This document shows positions 1-5,703 of a stretch of 5,703 nt of DNA, one piece after another (the stretch's first letter is position 1; each line of letters opens with the position of its first letter). The notes beneath the pieces were generated by a model. The model saw only the letters and a program-made list of their open reading frames with translations. It made no database searches and was not told where the DNA came from. The stretch is from assembly GCA_018262385.1 (NCBI GenBank), contig JAGSPQ010000282.1:1-5703 (forward strand), read 5' to 3'. The DNA comes from Myxococcaceae bacterium (GTDB taxonomy: Bacteria > Myxococcota > Myxococcia > Myxococcales > Myxococcaceae). The position numbers were made by a program, and so were the translations under genes.

Positions 1-1
1 G

Positions 2-196
2 CTCAAGGCGCTCGCCTCGGGGCGGTTTGCCGGGCAGCCGGCGCTGGCCTCGCTGCTGGTGCGCTGGGCGGCGAAGCTGAAGACCGAGTTCGACGTCTCG
101 CTGCTGGTCGGCCACCTCGAGCGGCTCGCGCTCACCGCGGCGGTGGTGGGCGCGCTGCGCCGCGGCTCCGAGCGGCTGCCGAAGGGGGGACGATGA
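2..196 (+). CDS. C-terminal end of an unrecognised protein (5' partial)
   Basis: This is an open frame entering from the left edge and ending at a TGA at 194-196, with about 64 residues visible. The visible part is rich in Leu, Ala and Arg and looks alpha-helical. It runs from LKALASGRFAGQ through a segment around GHLERLALTAAVV to a basic, glycine-ending tail (ERLPKGGR). No membrane segment or catalytic motif can be seen and I do not recognise the family. The codon use is strongly GC-ending, as expected of a real gene in this genome. The stop overlaps the ATG of the next gene (ATGA, 193-196), so the two are very probably co-transcribed and translationally coupled. The start lies outside the window. 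Confidence 0.75.
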   Translation, partial: LKALASGRFAGQPALASLLVRWAAKLKTEFDVSLLVGHLERLALTAAVVGALRRGSERLPKGGR

Positions 197-1191
197 GCGG
201 CTGGGATGCGCTCAGCGAGGAAGCGCTCGAGCGGCTCGAGGCCTGGCCGGCGAAGGCGCGCGAGCTGTTCCAGGAACTGGTCGAGGACGCGCCGAGCGAG
301 CTGCAGCGCGAGCTGTTGCAGCGCGCGGTGGCCGCCGGGCACTCGCCTGCCGAGATCCACGCCTTTGCCGACGAGCTGCGCGGCCTGGCAGACGACCAGG
401 TGTTCGATGCGTGCACGCTCGATGCGGACGCTCCCGAGGGCTACACGGTGGTGCAGTTGCTGCGCGCGGAAGGAGACCCGCTCTACGCGTACGAGCTGAA
501 GGGCAACACCCTCTCGCCGGCCGATGACGACAGCGGGGTGGGCGCCTCGCCGACTCTGGAGCTCGAGTCGATGCCCTACGTGCCGCCGCCGCCCCCTCCG
601 ACGTCGCTCTCGGGCGCCTACAAGCGGCCCACCTTCGACAGCGGCCCCGAGCCCTCGGCGGGGAAGGGCAAGCCCCTGGGGTACGACGCAGTCACTCCGA
701 CCAGCGGGCGGCACAAGCGGGTCGACCCCAACGATCTGGGCCAGAGCATCGATGCCACCCCCCGCGCCCGGCCTGCGTCCGGCCCGACCCAGGCGGTGAT
801 GCCCGGGCCGGTCGCCACCCGGCTGATGGAGGATCTGCTCAACGAGGCCGTCCGCGGGCTGGGCGTCACCTACCGCGAGCAGGACGTCGACGACGCGGGC
901 CTCACCCTCGAGGCGGCGCTCGGCTCGGCGGCTGCCGCGGTCGGGCGGGGGATCCCGGTGCCGATCGCGCTCGGGCCGGCCGTCGCGGCGCACCGGCGGC
1001 TGGCGCTGATCCTCCAGACCTCGACCTCCAGCGGGAAGCGCGCCTGGCAGCTCTATGATCCGTTCTCCGGAGAGCTCTACTGGGTGAGCGAAGGCGATCT
1101 GCTCGCCCGCACCGAGCTTCCGTTCTCGATCAAGACCAACCGGCGGATTACGCGCATCGCCCTGCCGTTGGTGAAGGCCAGCTCGCTGTGA
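193..1191 (+). CDS. Hypothetical protein, Pro-rich linker with possible degenerate C39-like peptidase domain
   Basis: This encodes 332 residues with no signal peptide or membrane segment, so it is probably cytoplasmic. The ATG follows a purine-rich Shine-Dalgarno stretch (182-190) and overlaps the upstream stop. Residues 1-75 are charged and helical. Residues about 110-205 form a Pro/Ser/Gly-rich, probably disordered linker that includes a run of six prolines. Residues about 205-332 form a compact alpha/beta domain. Its pattern is a helix, then GRGIPVPIAL, then H267 (AAHRRLALIL), then D289 in YDPFSGELYWV, ending RRITRIALP. This order of G-x-P-V strand, His-led strand, and DP-x-x-G turn resembles the second half of C39-like (papain-fold) peptidases. 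The only cysteine, C74, lies far upstream in the helical region, so peptidase activity is unlikely. The fold assignment is tentative, and a binding or scaffold role is equally possible. The gene sits in the same operon as the downstream OmpA-family gene. Confidence 0.85.
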   Translation: MSGWDALSEEALERLEAWPAKARELFQELVEDAPSELQRELLQRAVAAGHSPAEIHAFADELRGLADDQVFDACTLDADAPEGYTVVQLLRAEGDPLYAYELKGNTLSPADDDSGVGASPTLELESMPYVPPPPPPTSLSGAYKRPTFDSGPEPSAGKGKPLGYDAVTPTSGRHKRVDPNDLGQSIDATPRARPASGPTQAVMPGPVATRLMEDLLNEAVRGLGVTYREQDVDDAGLTLEAALGSAAAAVGRGIPVPIALGPAVAAHRRLALILQTSTSSGKRAWQLYDPFSGELYWVSEGDLLARTELPFSIKTNRRITRIALPLVKASSL

Positions 1192-1194
1192 GGA
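1190..1194 (+). promoter_or_regulatory. Shine-Dalgarno deciding the OmpA-family start
   Basis: GAGGA overlaps the stop codon of the upstream gene and lies 8 bases before the ATG at 1203. It favours that ATG over the GTG at 1188, which overlaps the upstream stop as GTGA. Both give a plausible signal peptide, so the choice is moderately supported. Confidence 0.5.
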
Positions 1195-1202
1195 ACGTCA
1201 AA

Positions 1203-2219
1203 ATGGTCCGGCTCACTCTCGTCGCAGCTCTCTCGTTCGCGACCGCGTCGTTCGCGGATGCGGTCGATCTCTCGGTGACCTCGAGCGCCTTCCTCGGCAA
1301 GGGCCAGCCCTCGGTGAACGTCCACATCCAGGAGAAAATCTCCGGCTTCAGGCTGAACCTCAAGCGCAGCGACGGCAAGGCGATCGAGATCAAGGGCGGC
1401 GGCAAGGTCGGGCAGACCCGGGTGCTCGAGCTCAACCAGCCGGAAGGGAAGTTCAGCTACGCCGGGTCGCTGACGGTGAACTTCCCCAATGGCACCAGCT
1501 CCGACATGCCGCTGCAGTTCGACGCCGAGCTGTGGGGCCCGCTGCACCTGAAGTGCGAGAAGAGCGACATCGACTTCGAGAAGCGGACGCTGAAGTTCAC
1601 CCTCTCGCGGCCGGCGGGGAAGGCGGTGCTGCAGGTGCTGATGGACACCGGCAAGTTCGCCTTCAACGGCGAGGTCCCGTTCCACGGCGAGGCGCCCGGC
1701 ACTGCGCTCGAGGTCGGCTGGCCGGAGAAGCCCGGCAAGGTGATGAAGGTCTCGCTCCAGGCGTACGACACCGCGTCGTTCTTCACCGGGGTCGAGTTCT
1801 CGCCCTGGCAGATCGACATCGCGCACCAGGAAGTGAACTTCGCCTCGGGCAAGTGGGACATCAGCCCGGACGAAGCGCAGAAGCTCGAGGAGAGCTACGT
1901 CACGATCACCGACGTGGTGAACAAGTACGGGGAGCACGCCGAGGTGAAGCTCTACGTGATCGGCCACACCGACACGGTGGGGAAGAACGACGCCAACCGG
2001 GGCTTGAGCCTCAACCGCGCGCGCGCGATCGCCGGCTACCTGCGCAAGCGCGGCCTGCGGATCCCGCTCTTCTACGAAGGCTACGGCGAAGAGGCGCTGC
2101 TGGTGGGCACGGCGGACGAGACGGCCGAGGCGAAGAACCGCCGCGCCGACTACGTGATGTCGATCGAGCCGCCCACCCTCGGCAAGGTGCCGTTCGCGCC
2201 GAAGTGGCAGCGGCTGTAG
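1203..2219 (+). CDS. Exported OmpA-family peptidoglycan-binding protein
   Basis: The protein has 338 residues from the chosen ATG. Residues 1-20 look like a signal peptide: short basic start, hydrophobic core, and an AxA site at A18-D19-A20. Residues about 21-205 form a beta-rich region I do not recognise, with alternating Val/Leu/Phe strands and a single Cys. Residues about 207-325 are an OmpA C-terminal domain, seen in VIGHTDTVG (D257), LNRARAIAGYLRKRG, GYGEEALL and KNRRADYV (R313/R314). The Asp of HTD and the Arg of NRR are the residues that hold diaminopimelate of peptidoglycan in this family. The protein is therefore expected in the periplasm or outer membrane, anchored to the cell wall. 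The ATG is preceded by GAGGA at 1190-1194 with 8 bases spacing. A GTG at 1188 would add five residues and overlap the upstream stop; it is possible, with GAAGG 10 bases upstream. It is the last gene of the plus-strand operon and ends 4 bases from the convergent kinase gene. Confidence 0.92.
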   Translation: MVRLTLVAALSFATASFADAVDLSVTSSAFLGKGQPSVNVHIQEKISGFRLNLKRSDGKAIEIKGGGKVGQTRVLELNQPEGKFSYAGSLTVNFPNGTSSDMPLQFDAELWGPLHLKCEKSDIDFEKRTLKFTLSRPAGKAVLQVLMDTGKFAFNGEVPFHGEAPGTALEVGWPEKPGKVMKVSLQAYDTASFFTGVEFSPWQIDIAHQEVNFASGKWDISPDEAQKLEESYVTITDVVNKYGEHAEVKLYVIGHTDTVGKNDANRGLSLNRARAIAGYLRKRGLRIPLFYEGYGEEALLVGTADETAEAKNRRADYVMSIEPPTLGKVPFAPKWQRL

Positions 2220-2223
2220 GCAA

Positions 2224-4143
2224 TCACTTCTGCAGCGGGTGGAACTTCACCAGCGAGCTCTGCCCCGCCTTGATGGTGACTGAGTCGTTCTTCACCTGCT
2301 TGGGGTGCTCGAACCGCAGGCTGTAGACGCCGGCCGCCAGCGGGATCCGCCGGGCCCCCTCGATGTCCTGGTACAGCTTGTTGTTGATGTAGAGCGTGCC
2401 GTAGGGAATCGCCTCGACCAGCAGAAAGCCCTTCGGTTTGACCGCCTCGACTCCGGGCTTCGGCTCGGCCGGCGGCGGCGGCGCGGCGGTCTCGGCCGGC
2501 GGCGCGACGGCGGCCACCTCTGGCACCGGCTCCTTGGCTGGCTCCTTCACCGGCTCTTCGACCTTCTCGGGCTCGACCGCGGGCGGCCCGACGAGGGCGG
2601 CGGCGAGGTCGGCCGGCTTCTGCTCGGGCGGCCTGGCGACCACCGGGGGAACCGGCGGCGGGGTCACCGTCGCCAGCGGCTTGCCGGTGGGCTTCGCCTG
2701 CTGAACCGCGATCCCCAGCCCGGCGATCAACCCCACCGCGAGGCAGGCAGCGACGATCCACGGCAGCAGCGTCTTCTTCGGCAGCTCGGTCGCGACGTCC
2801 GCGGGGGGAATCTCGCCCTCGGCCGGCAGCTCCTCGGCCGGCAGCGGCTGCGCGGCCGCCGGGGCGGGCTCGGCGAGCCCCGGGGCCAGCTTGCGGGACG
2901 CGCGCAGGCCGGGCATCTGCGCGGTCTGCTCCCGGGCGGCGTTGAACTGCTGCAGCTGATCGGTGCGCTGGTTCGAGTCCTCCTCGTCCATCAGCGGAGC
3001 CAGCTGGCGCGAGGGACGAATCCCCGGCATCTGCTCCGTCTTCGGGCGCCCGGACGCGGTGTCGCCGGTGGGGATCGGGGTCGCCGTCTGCTGGGTGGGC
3101 GGCTCGTGGTGGCGGTTGACGAAGCGGGTGCTCCCCAGCGCGTAGGCGTCGACGATCGGAGTCTGCGACCGCTCGGACGGGCTCAGCGTCACCTCGGTGC
3201 GCATCGCCCGGTCGGCCTCCTCGAGCTCGTCGCGGAACATCTGGCGCAGGAACAGCCCGACGTTCGAGTCGTCGGTGCTCGCCGAGTTCTTGAGCACGAA
3301 GTGGGCGAGCGCGCGCTCGAGCTCCTGCGCGGTCTGAAACCGCTGATCGAGCGGCCGCGCGAGCGCCTTCAGCACCACCTCCGAAAGCTCGACCGGCACG
3401 TCGAGGTTGAGCCGCGCCGGAGGAGCGATCAGGCTTTCCTGCACGGCGCGGAGCACCGCCACGTCGCTGTCCCCCTCGAACAGCCGGCCGCCGGTCAGCA
3501 TCTCCCACAGCGTGATCCCGAGGGCGAAGATGTCCGTGCGCGCGTCGACCTTCTCGCCCCGCGCCTGCTCGGGCGACATGTACGCGAACTTGCCCTTGAG
3601 CATCCCGGGCGCGGTGAAGCTGGTGCCGGCCTTGGCGATCCCGAAGTCGGTCAGCTTCACTCCGCCATCGAAGCTCAGCAGCACGTTGTGCGGAGTGACG
3701 TCGCGGTGCACCAGCAGCAGCGGCTTGCCCTTGTCGGCGAGGGTGTGGGCGTACTGCAGCCCGCGTGCGACCTGCGCTCCGATCTCGGCGACCAGAATCG
3801 GAGGAAACGGCATCGCCAGCTCGCGGCAGCGGTGCCGCAATTCCCACAGCGAAGCGCCGTAGACGTACTCCATCGCGATGAACCAGGCCTCGTCGTGCTT
3901 GTCGAAGTCGAAGATCTGTACGACGTTGGCGTGGTTCAGCCGCGAGGCGAGCCGCGCCTCGGCCTTGAACATCTCGATGAAGCCCGGGTCGCTCGAGAGG
4001 AACGCCTTGATCCTCTTGATCACCACTTCCTTCTCGAACCCTTCCGGGCCGACCGCGGTGCACAGATACAGCTCGGCCATGCCCCCCTCTGCGAGCTTGC
4101 GTTTGACCAGGTAACGACCAATCGAAGAGCCGGGGAGTACCAT
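2224..4143 (-). CDS. Transmembrane Ser/Thr protein kinase (Hanks type) with C-terminal PEGA-like domain
   Basis: This encodes 639 residues from the ATG at 4143. Residues about 10-285 form a protein kinase domain. The motifs are a glycine-rich loop LAEGGMAE (17-24), ATP lysine K43 in VIKRI, helix-C glutamate E62, catalytic loop HRDVTPHN (146-153; D148, N153), DFG (166-168), SPEQ (190-193) and D204. All core catalytic residues are present, so it should be active on Ser/Thr. Residues about 286-457 are a Ser/Thr-rich juxtamembrane linker containing a 15-residue repeat. Residues about 458-482 form one membrane helix (LLPWIVAACLAVGLIAGLGI). After a Pro/Lys/Glu/Ala-rich linker (about 483-570), residues 571-639 form a beta-rich PEGA-like domain (IPYGTLYINNKLY, then PLAAGVYSLRFEHP), diverged from the consensus. 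The predicted topology is kinase inside and PEGA outside the inner membrane. Two upstream in-frame starts exist: ATG 4191 and TTG 4197. TTG 4197 has GAGGA 6 bases before it, whereas ATG 4143 has no clear Shine-Dalgarno. I chose 4143 because the kinase fold begins only about eight residues later. Substrate and signal are unknown. Confidence 0.93.
   Translation of the reverse strand: MVLPGSSIGRYLVKRKLAEGGMAELYLCTAVGPEGFEKEVVIKRIKAFLSSDPGFIEMFKAEARLASRLNHANVVQIFDFDKHDEAWFIAMEYVYGASLWELRHRCRELAMPFPPILVAEIGAQVARGLQYAHTLADKGKPLLLVHRDVTPHNVLLSFDGGVKLTDFGIAKAGTSFTAPGMLKGKFAYMSPEQARGEKVDARTDIFALGITLWEMLTGGRLFEGDSDVAVLRAVQESLIAPPARLNLDVPVELSEVVLKALARPLDQRFQTAQELERALAHFVLKNSASTDDSNVGLFLRQMFRDELEEADRAMRTEVTLSPSERSQTPIVDAYALGSTRFVNRHHEPPTQQTATPIPTGDTASGRPKTEQMPGIRPSRQLAPLMDEEDSNQRTDQLQQFNAAREQTAQMPGLRASRKLAPGLAEPAPAAAQPLPAEELPAEGEIPPADVATELPKKTLLPWIVAACLAVGLIAGLGIAVQQAKPTGKPLATVTPPPVPPVVARPPEQKPADLAAALVGPPAVEPEKVEEPVKEPAKEPVPEVAAVAPPAETAAPPPPAEPKPGVEAVKPKGFLLVEAIPYGTLYINNKLYQDIEGARRIPLAAGVYSLRFEHPKQVKNDSVTIKAGQSSLVKFHPLQK
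2881..2925 (-). repeat. Kinase linker repeat, copy 2 (coding)
   Basis: This encodes TAQMPGLRASRKLAP, residues 407-421 of the kinase, starting 38 residues after copy 1. The changes between the copies are mostly conservative (I/L, Q/K, P/A). That pattern suggests selection on a short linear motif rather than a recent DNA duplication. Confidence 0.8.
2995..3039 (-). repeat. Kinase linker repeat, copy 1 (coding)
   Basis: This encodes TEQMPGIRPSRQLAP, residues 369-383 of the kinase, in the cytoplasmic linker between the kinase domain and the membrane helix. It matches copy 2 at 11 of 15 residues. Confidence 0.8.
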
Positions 4144-4273
4144 CGACGGAGCGGGGCAGGACTCTACTCGCAGATCGTAAAGCCGGGGCATTCGCAACCA
4201 CGATCCTCGGTAAGTTGGACAGAGTTCGCTTGGATCTGCGCCGCGAGGTGCCCAAGATGCGCCCGGCAAAACG
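4144..4273. promoter_or_regulatory. Divergent intergenic region between kinase and TPR/PEGA genes
   Basis: These 130 bases separate two divergently transcribed genes and must hold the promoter of at least one of them. The base composition is less GC-extreme than in the genes. On the minus strand a TACGAT (plus-strand 4172-4177 region) resembles a -10 box, but no good -35 element sits 16-18 bases upstream. On the plus strand TTGGAC (4215-4220) resembles a -35 box, but no matching -10 follows at the right distance. No convincing inverted repeat for an operator was found. Part of this region would be coding if the kinase starts at 4191 or 4197. Confidence 0.45.
4245..4250 (+). promoter_or_regulatory. 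Shine-Dalgarno for a leader mini-ORF
   Basis: GAGGTG lies 6 bases before an ATG at 4257. It is the only good ribosome site before the TPR/PEGA gene, and it is 23 bases from that gene's ATG at 4274, too far to serve it directly. Confidence 0.5.
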
Positions 4274-4277
4274 ATGA
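4257..4277 (+). CDS. Possible six-codon leader peptide coupled to the TPR/PEGA gene
   Basis: ATG at 4257 opens a frame reading MRPAKR and stops at TGA 4275-4277, overlapping the ATG (4274-4276) of the following gene as ATGA. It has a well-placed GAGGTG ribosome site, while the following ATG has none. Ribosomes ending here could restart on the overlapping ATG, so the mini-ORF may act only to deliver ribosomes. The peptide is not an obvious attenuator; it has no run of one regulatory amino acid and no terminator hairpin was seen. In a GC-rich genome such a short frame could also arise by chance. Confidence 0.35.
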   Translation: MRPAKR

Positions 4278-5703
4278 AATCGAACTTCGCACCTCGAACC
4301 GATCTCAGGTGGGCAGCCCTCTTCGTCCTCACCTCGTCGCTCGGCCTCGCCGCGCCACGGACGGTGACGATCGCCGCCGGCGACTGCCGCAACCCCGAGC
4401 TGATCACCGCCACCCAGACCTTCTCGATCGCAGTCGCCGGCCGAATGGGCGGCGAAGTGCTCACCAGCGAGGCGGTGCTCGAGCGGTTCCGCCCCGTTCC
4501 CACCGTCAGCAGCCCGGAGCTCAGCCGCCAGCTCGAGGCGGCCCAGACCCAGTTCTATGCCGGCGCGTACGACAAGGCGCTCGAAGCGCTGCGCCAGTCG
4601 TCGGCCGCGATTGAGCGCCTCTCGCCCCGCGCCGAGCCGTGGAAGCTGATGAGCCGCGGCTTGCTGCTGCAGGCGCTGGTGCACAAGTCGGCCGGCCGGA
4701 AGAACGAGGCGGTCGAAGCGCAGAAGCGGGTGCTGCGGATCGACCCGGGCTTCAAGCTGGACGCCGACTACTACACCCCCGGCACGATCCAGGCCTTCGA
4801 GGCGCTGCGCAAAGAGATGCTGAAGGTGAAGAAGGTGAAGCTCACCATCACCTCCAGTCCCACCGCGGCCCAGGTCTTCCTCGACGGCGCGCCGGTGGGG
4901 AAGACGCCGTTCGCGGGCGAGTATCCGCTGGGCGACTACCGCCTCGCCCTCGTCAGCGGCGAGAAGGTCAGCTTCACCCGCGACCTCAAGCTCAGCCGGG
5001 ACGAGGCGCTGCAGATCGACGTCGGCTTCGAGGGCGCGCTCAGCCCGCAGCCGCCGCTGTGCCTGGCCGCCGAGGCGGAGCAGGGGGTCGATCTCGCCCT
5101 CAAGCTCGCCGCGCTGGCCGGAGCCGACCAGGTGGTGGTGCTGGGGCTGGAGGCGCGCAACAACGAGCCGGGCTGGGTCAACGCGGTGCTGCTCGAGGTG
5201 AACAAGGGCAGCAAGGTGCGCGAGGGAGGCATCCGCTTCATCGGCGCCCGCCGGGCCCAGTCGCTCACCGCGCTGGCGGGCTTCGTCCTCACCGGCAATC
5301 CCAGCGCGGCCGAGGTCGCGGCACTGGCGACGGCGGCCCCGGCTCCGGTCGCCTCCGCCGCGCCGCCTCCTGCGGTGGAAGTGGCGATCGCTGCCGCCGG
5401 ATCCGAGCCTGCTGCGATGGTCGAGCAGCGCGCGGCCCGCGGGGTCGGCCCCCGGGTGGTCAGCGTCGCGCTGATGGGGGCGGGCGCGATCGTGGGGATC
5501 GCCGCCGCCGGGGTGTTTGCTTCCGGGGGCGTCGATCGTTCCGCGCTCGCCACGCTGATCGATCAGGAGGGCCGGGTGCGGCCGGGCGCCAACCCCGAAG
5601 AGGCCATCGGCGTGGCGACCCGTGTCGATCGGAATACCACCGCCAGCATCGGCCTCGCCGCGGCAGGCGGCGCGGCGCTGGTGGCGGGAGCGGCGCTGTT
5701 CTT
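4274..5703 (+). CDS. Exported TPR-like and PEGA-domain protein with two C-terminal membrane segments (3' partial)
   Basis: The frame is open to the right edge, with 476 codons visible. Residues 1 to about 27 look like a signal peptide (hydrophobic WAALFVLTSSLGLAA). Residues about 80-182 are helical and TPR-like (AAQTQFYAGAYDKALEALRQ, then a second pair ending VLRIDPGFKLDADYYTP). Residues about 190-252 are a clear PEGA domain: SSPTAAQVFLDGAPVGKTPF, then YPLGDYRLALVSG. Residues 253-341 form an alpha/beta region I do not recognise (ALAGADQVVVLGLEARN, later GGIRFIGARR). Residues 342-393 are an Ala/Pro-rich linker. Hydrophobic segments follow at about 394-416 and from about 458 to the edge, with a polar loop between. 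The two visible cysteines, C38 and C263, could pair outside the cytoplasm. ATG 4274 is the first start codon after the in-frame stop at 4211; it has no Shine-Dalgarno of its own and overlaps the stop of a mini-ORF. The gene is divergent from the PEGA-carrying kinase. Its function is unknown; an envelope scaffold or sensor role is inferred. Confidence 0.88.
   Translation, partial: MKSNFAPRTDLRWAALFVLTSSLGLAAPRTVTIAAGDCRNPELITATQTFSIAVAGRMGGEVLTSEAVLERFRPVPTVSSPELSRQLEAAQTQFYAGAYDKALEALRQSSAAIERLSPRAEPWKLMSRGLLLQALVHKSAGRKNEAVEAQKRVLRIDPGFKLDADYYTPGTIQAFEALRKEMLKVKKVKLTITSSPTAAQVFLDGAPVGKTPFAGEYPLGDYRLALVSGEKVSFTRDLKLSRDEALQIDVGFEGALSPQPPLCLAAEAEQGVDLALKLAALAGADQVVVLGLEARNNEPGWVNAVLLEVNKGSKVREGGIRFIGARRAQSLTALAGFVLTGNPSAAEVAALATAAPAPVASAAPPPAVEVAIAAAGSEPAAMVEQRAARGVGPRVVSVALMGAGAIVGIAAAGVFASGGVDRSALATLIDQEGRVRPGANPEEAIGVATRVDRNTTASIGLAAAGGAALVAGAALF

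Noticed and set aside
785..830. Resemblance of QAVMPGPVATR in the 332-residue protein to the QMPG linker repeat of the kinase
   Set aside because: Only MPG and a later Arg agree; this is too short to separate from chance in Pro-rich linkers.
1077..1967. Long minus-strand open frame opposite the OmpA-family gene
   Set aside because: The translation is a low-complexity mix of Arg, Leu, Glu and Val with no domain. It lies antisense to a gene with clear OmpA motifs, so it is a shadow of high third-position GC.
4172..4220. Sigma-70 type promoters for either divergent gene
   Set aside because: Single boxes (TACGAT on the minus strand, TTGGAC on the plus strand) are present but neither has a partner at 16-18 bases, so no promoter was called.
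4257..4277. Programmed frameshift joining the mini-ORF to the TPR/PEGA frame
   Set aside because: The A-run before the stop does not form a canonical slippery heptamer in the right phase, and the overlapping ATG gives a simpler explanation.
2305..4614. 769-residue plus-strand open frame opposite the kinase
   Set aside because: The product is dominated by Arg, Gly and Leu with no recognisable motif, and the minus strand carries an intact kinase. It also runs into the frame region of the TPR/PEGA gene start.
2150..4684. 844-residue minus-strand frame overlapping the kinase gene
   Set aside because: It is a different reading frame of the kinase region, Arg/Ala/Gly-rich, without domains; a shadow frame.
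4936..5553. 205-residue minus-strand frame at the right side
   Set aside because: It is Ala/Ser/Thr/Pro-rich low complexity, antisense to the PEGA-domain gene that has clear domain motifs and stays open to the window edge.

Overview
The window is very GC-rich. It encodes a Ser/Thr kinase of the type common in myxobacteria, two PEGA-domain regions and an OmpA-family protein, and it shows long antisense shadow frames typical of high third-position GC. This suggests a chromosome of the Myxococcota (Deltaproteobacteria in the older sense). That is an inference from gene content; nothing here fixes the genus. No mobile element, RNA gene, CRISPR array or clear sign of recent transfer was seen.

Layout. 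A plus-strand, tightly overlapping gene set fills 1-2219. It starts with the C-terminal end of an unrecognised gene (stop at 196) and continues with a 332-residue protein that has a proline-rich linker and a C-terminal domain reminiscent of degenerate C39-like peptidases (193-1191). It ends with an exported protein carrying a C-terminal OmpA peptidoglycan-binding domain (about 1203-2219). The first junction is an ATGA overlap and the second is at most a few bases, so these genes probably form one operon. Only 4 bases separate this operon from a convergent minus-strand gene (2224-4143). That gene encodes a membrane-spanning Ser/Thr protein kinase with a divergent PEGA-like domain predicted to lie outside the cytoplasm.

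A 130-base intergenic region (4144-4273) separates the kinase from a divergent plus-strand gene (4274 to beyond the window end). This gene encodes an exported TPR-like plus PEGA-domain protein with two C-terminal hydrophobic segments, and it is open at the right edge. Its ATG has no Shine-Dalgarno sequence of its own. Instead a six-codon mini-ORF with a good Shine-Dalgarno ends in a stop that overlaps this ATG, which suggests translational coupling.

How the genes may work together (inference). The kinase and the divergent protein share PEGA-type domains and probably share a regulatory region. With the peptidoglycan-binding OmpA-family protein next door, the neighbourhood looks concerned with cell-envelope sensing or organisation. 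No substrate or signal can be read from the sequence.
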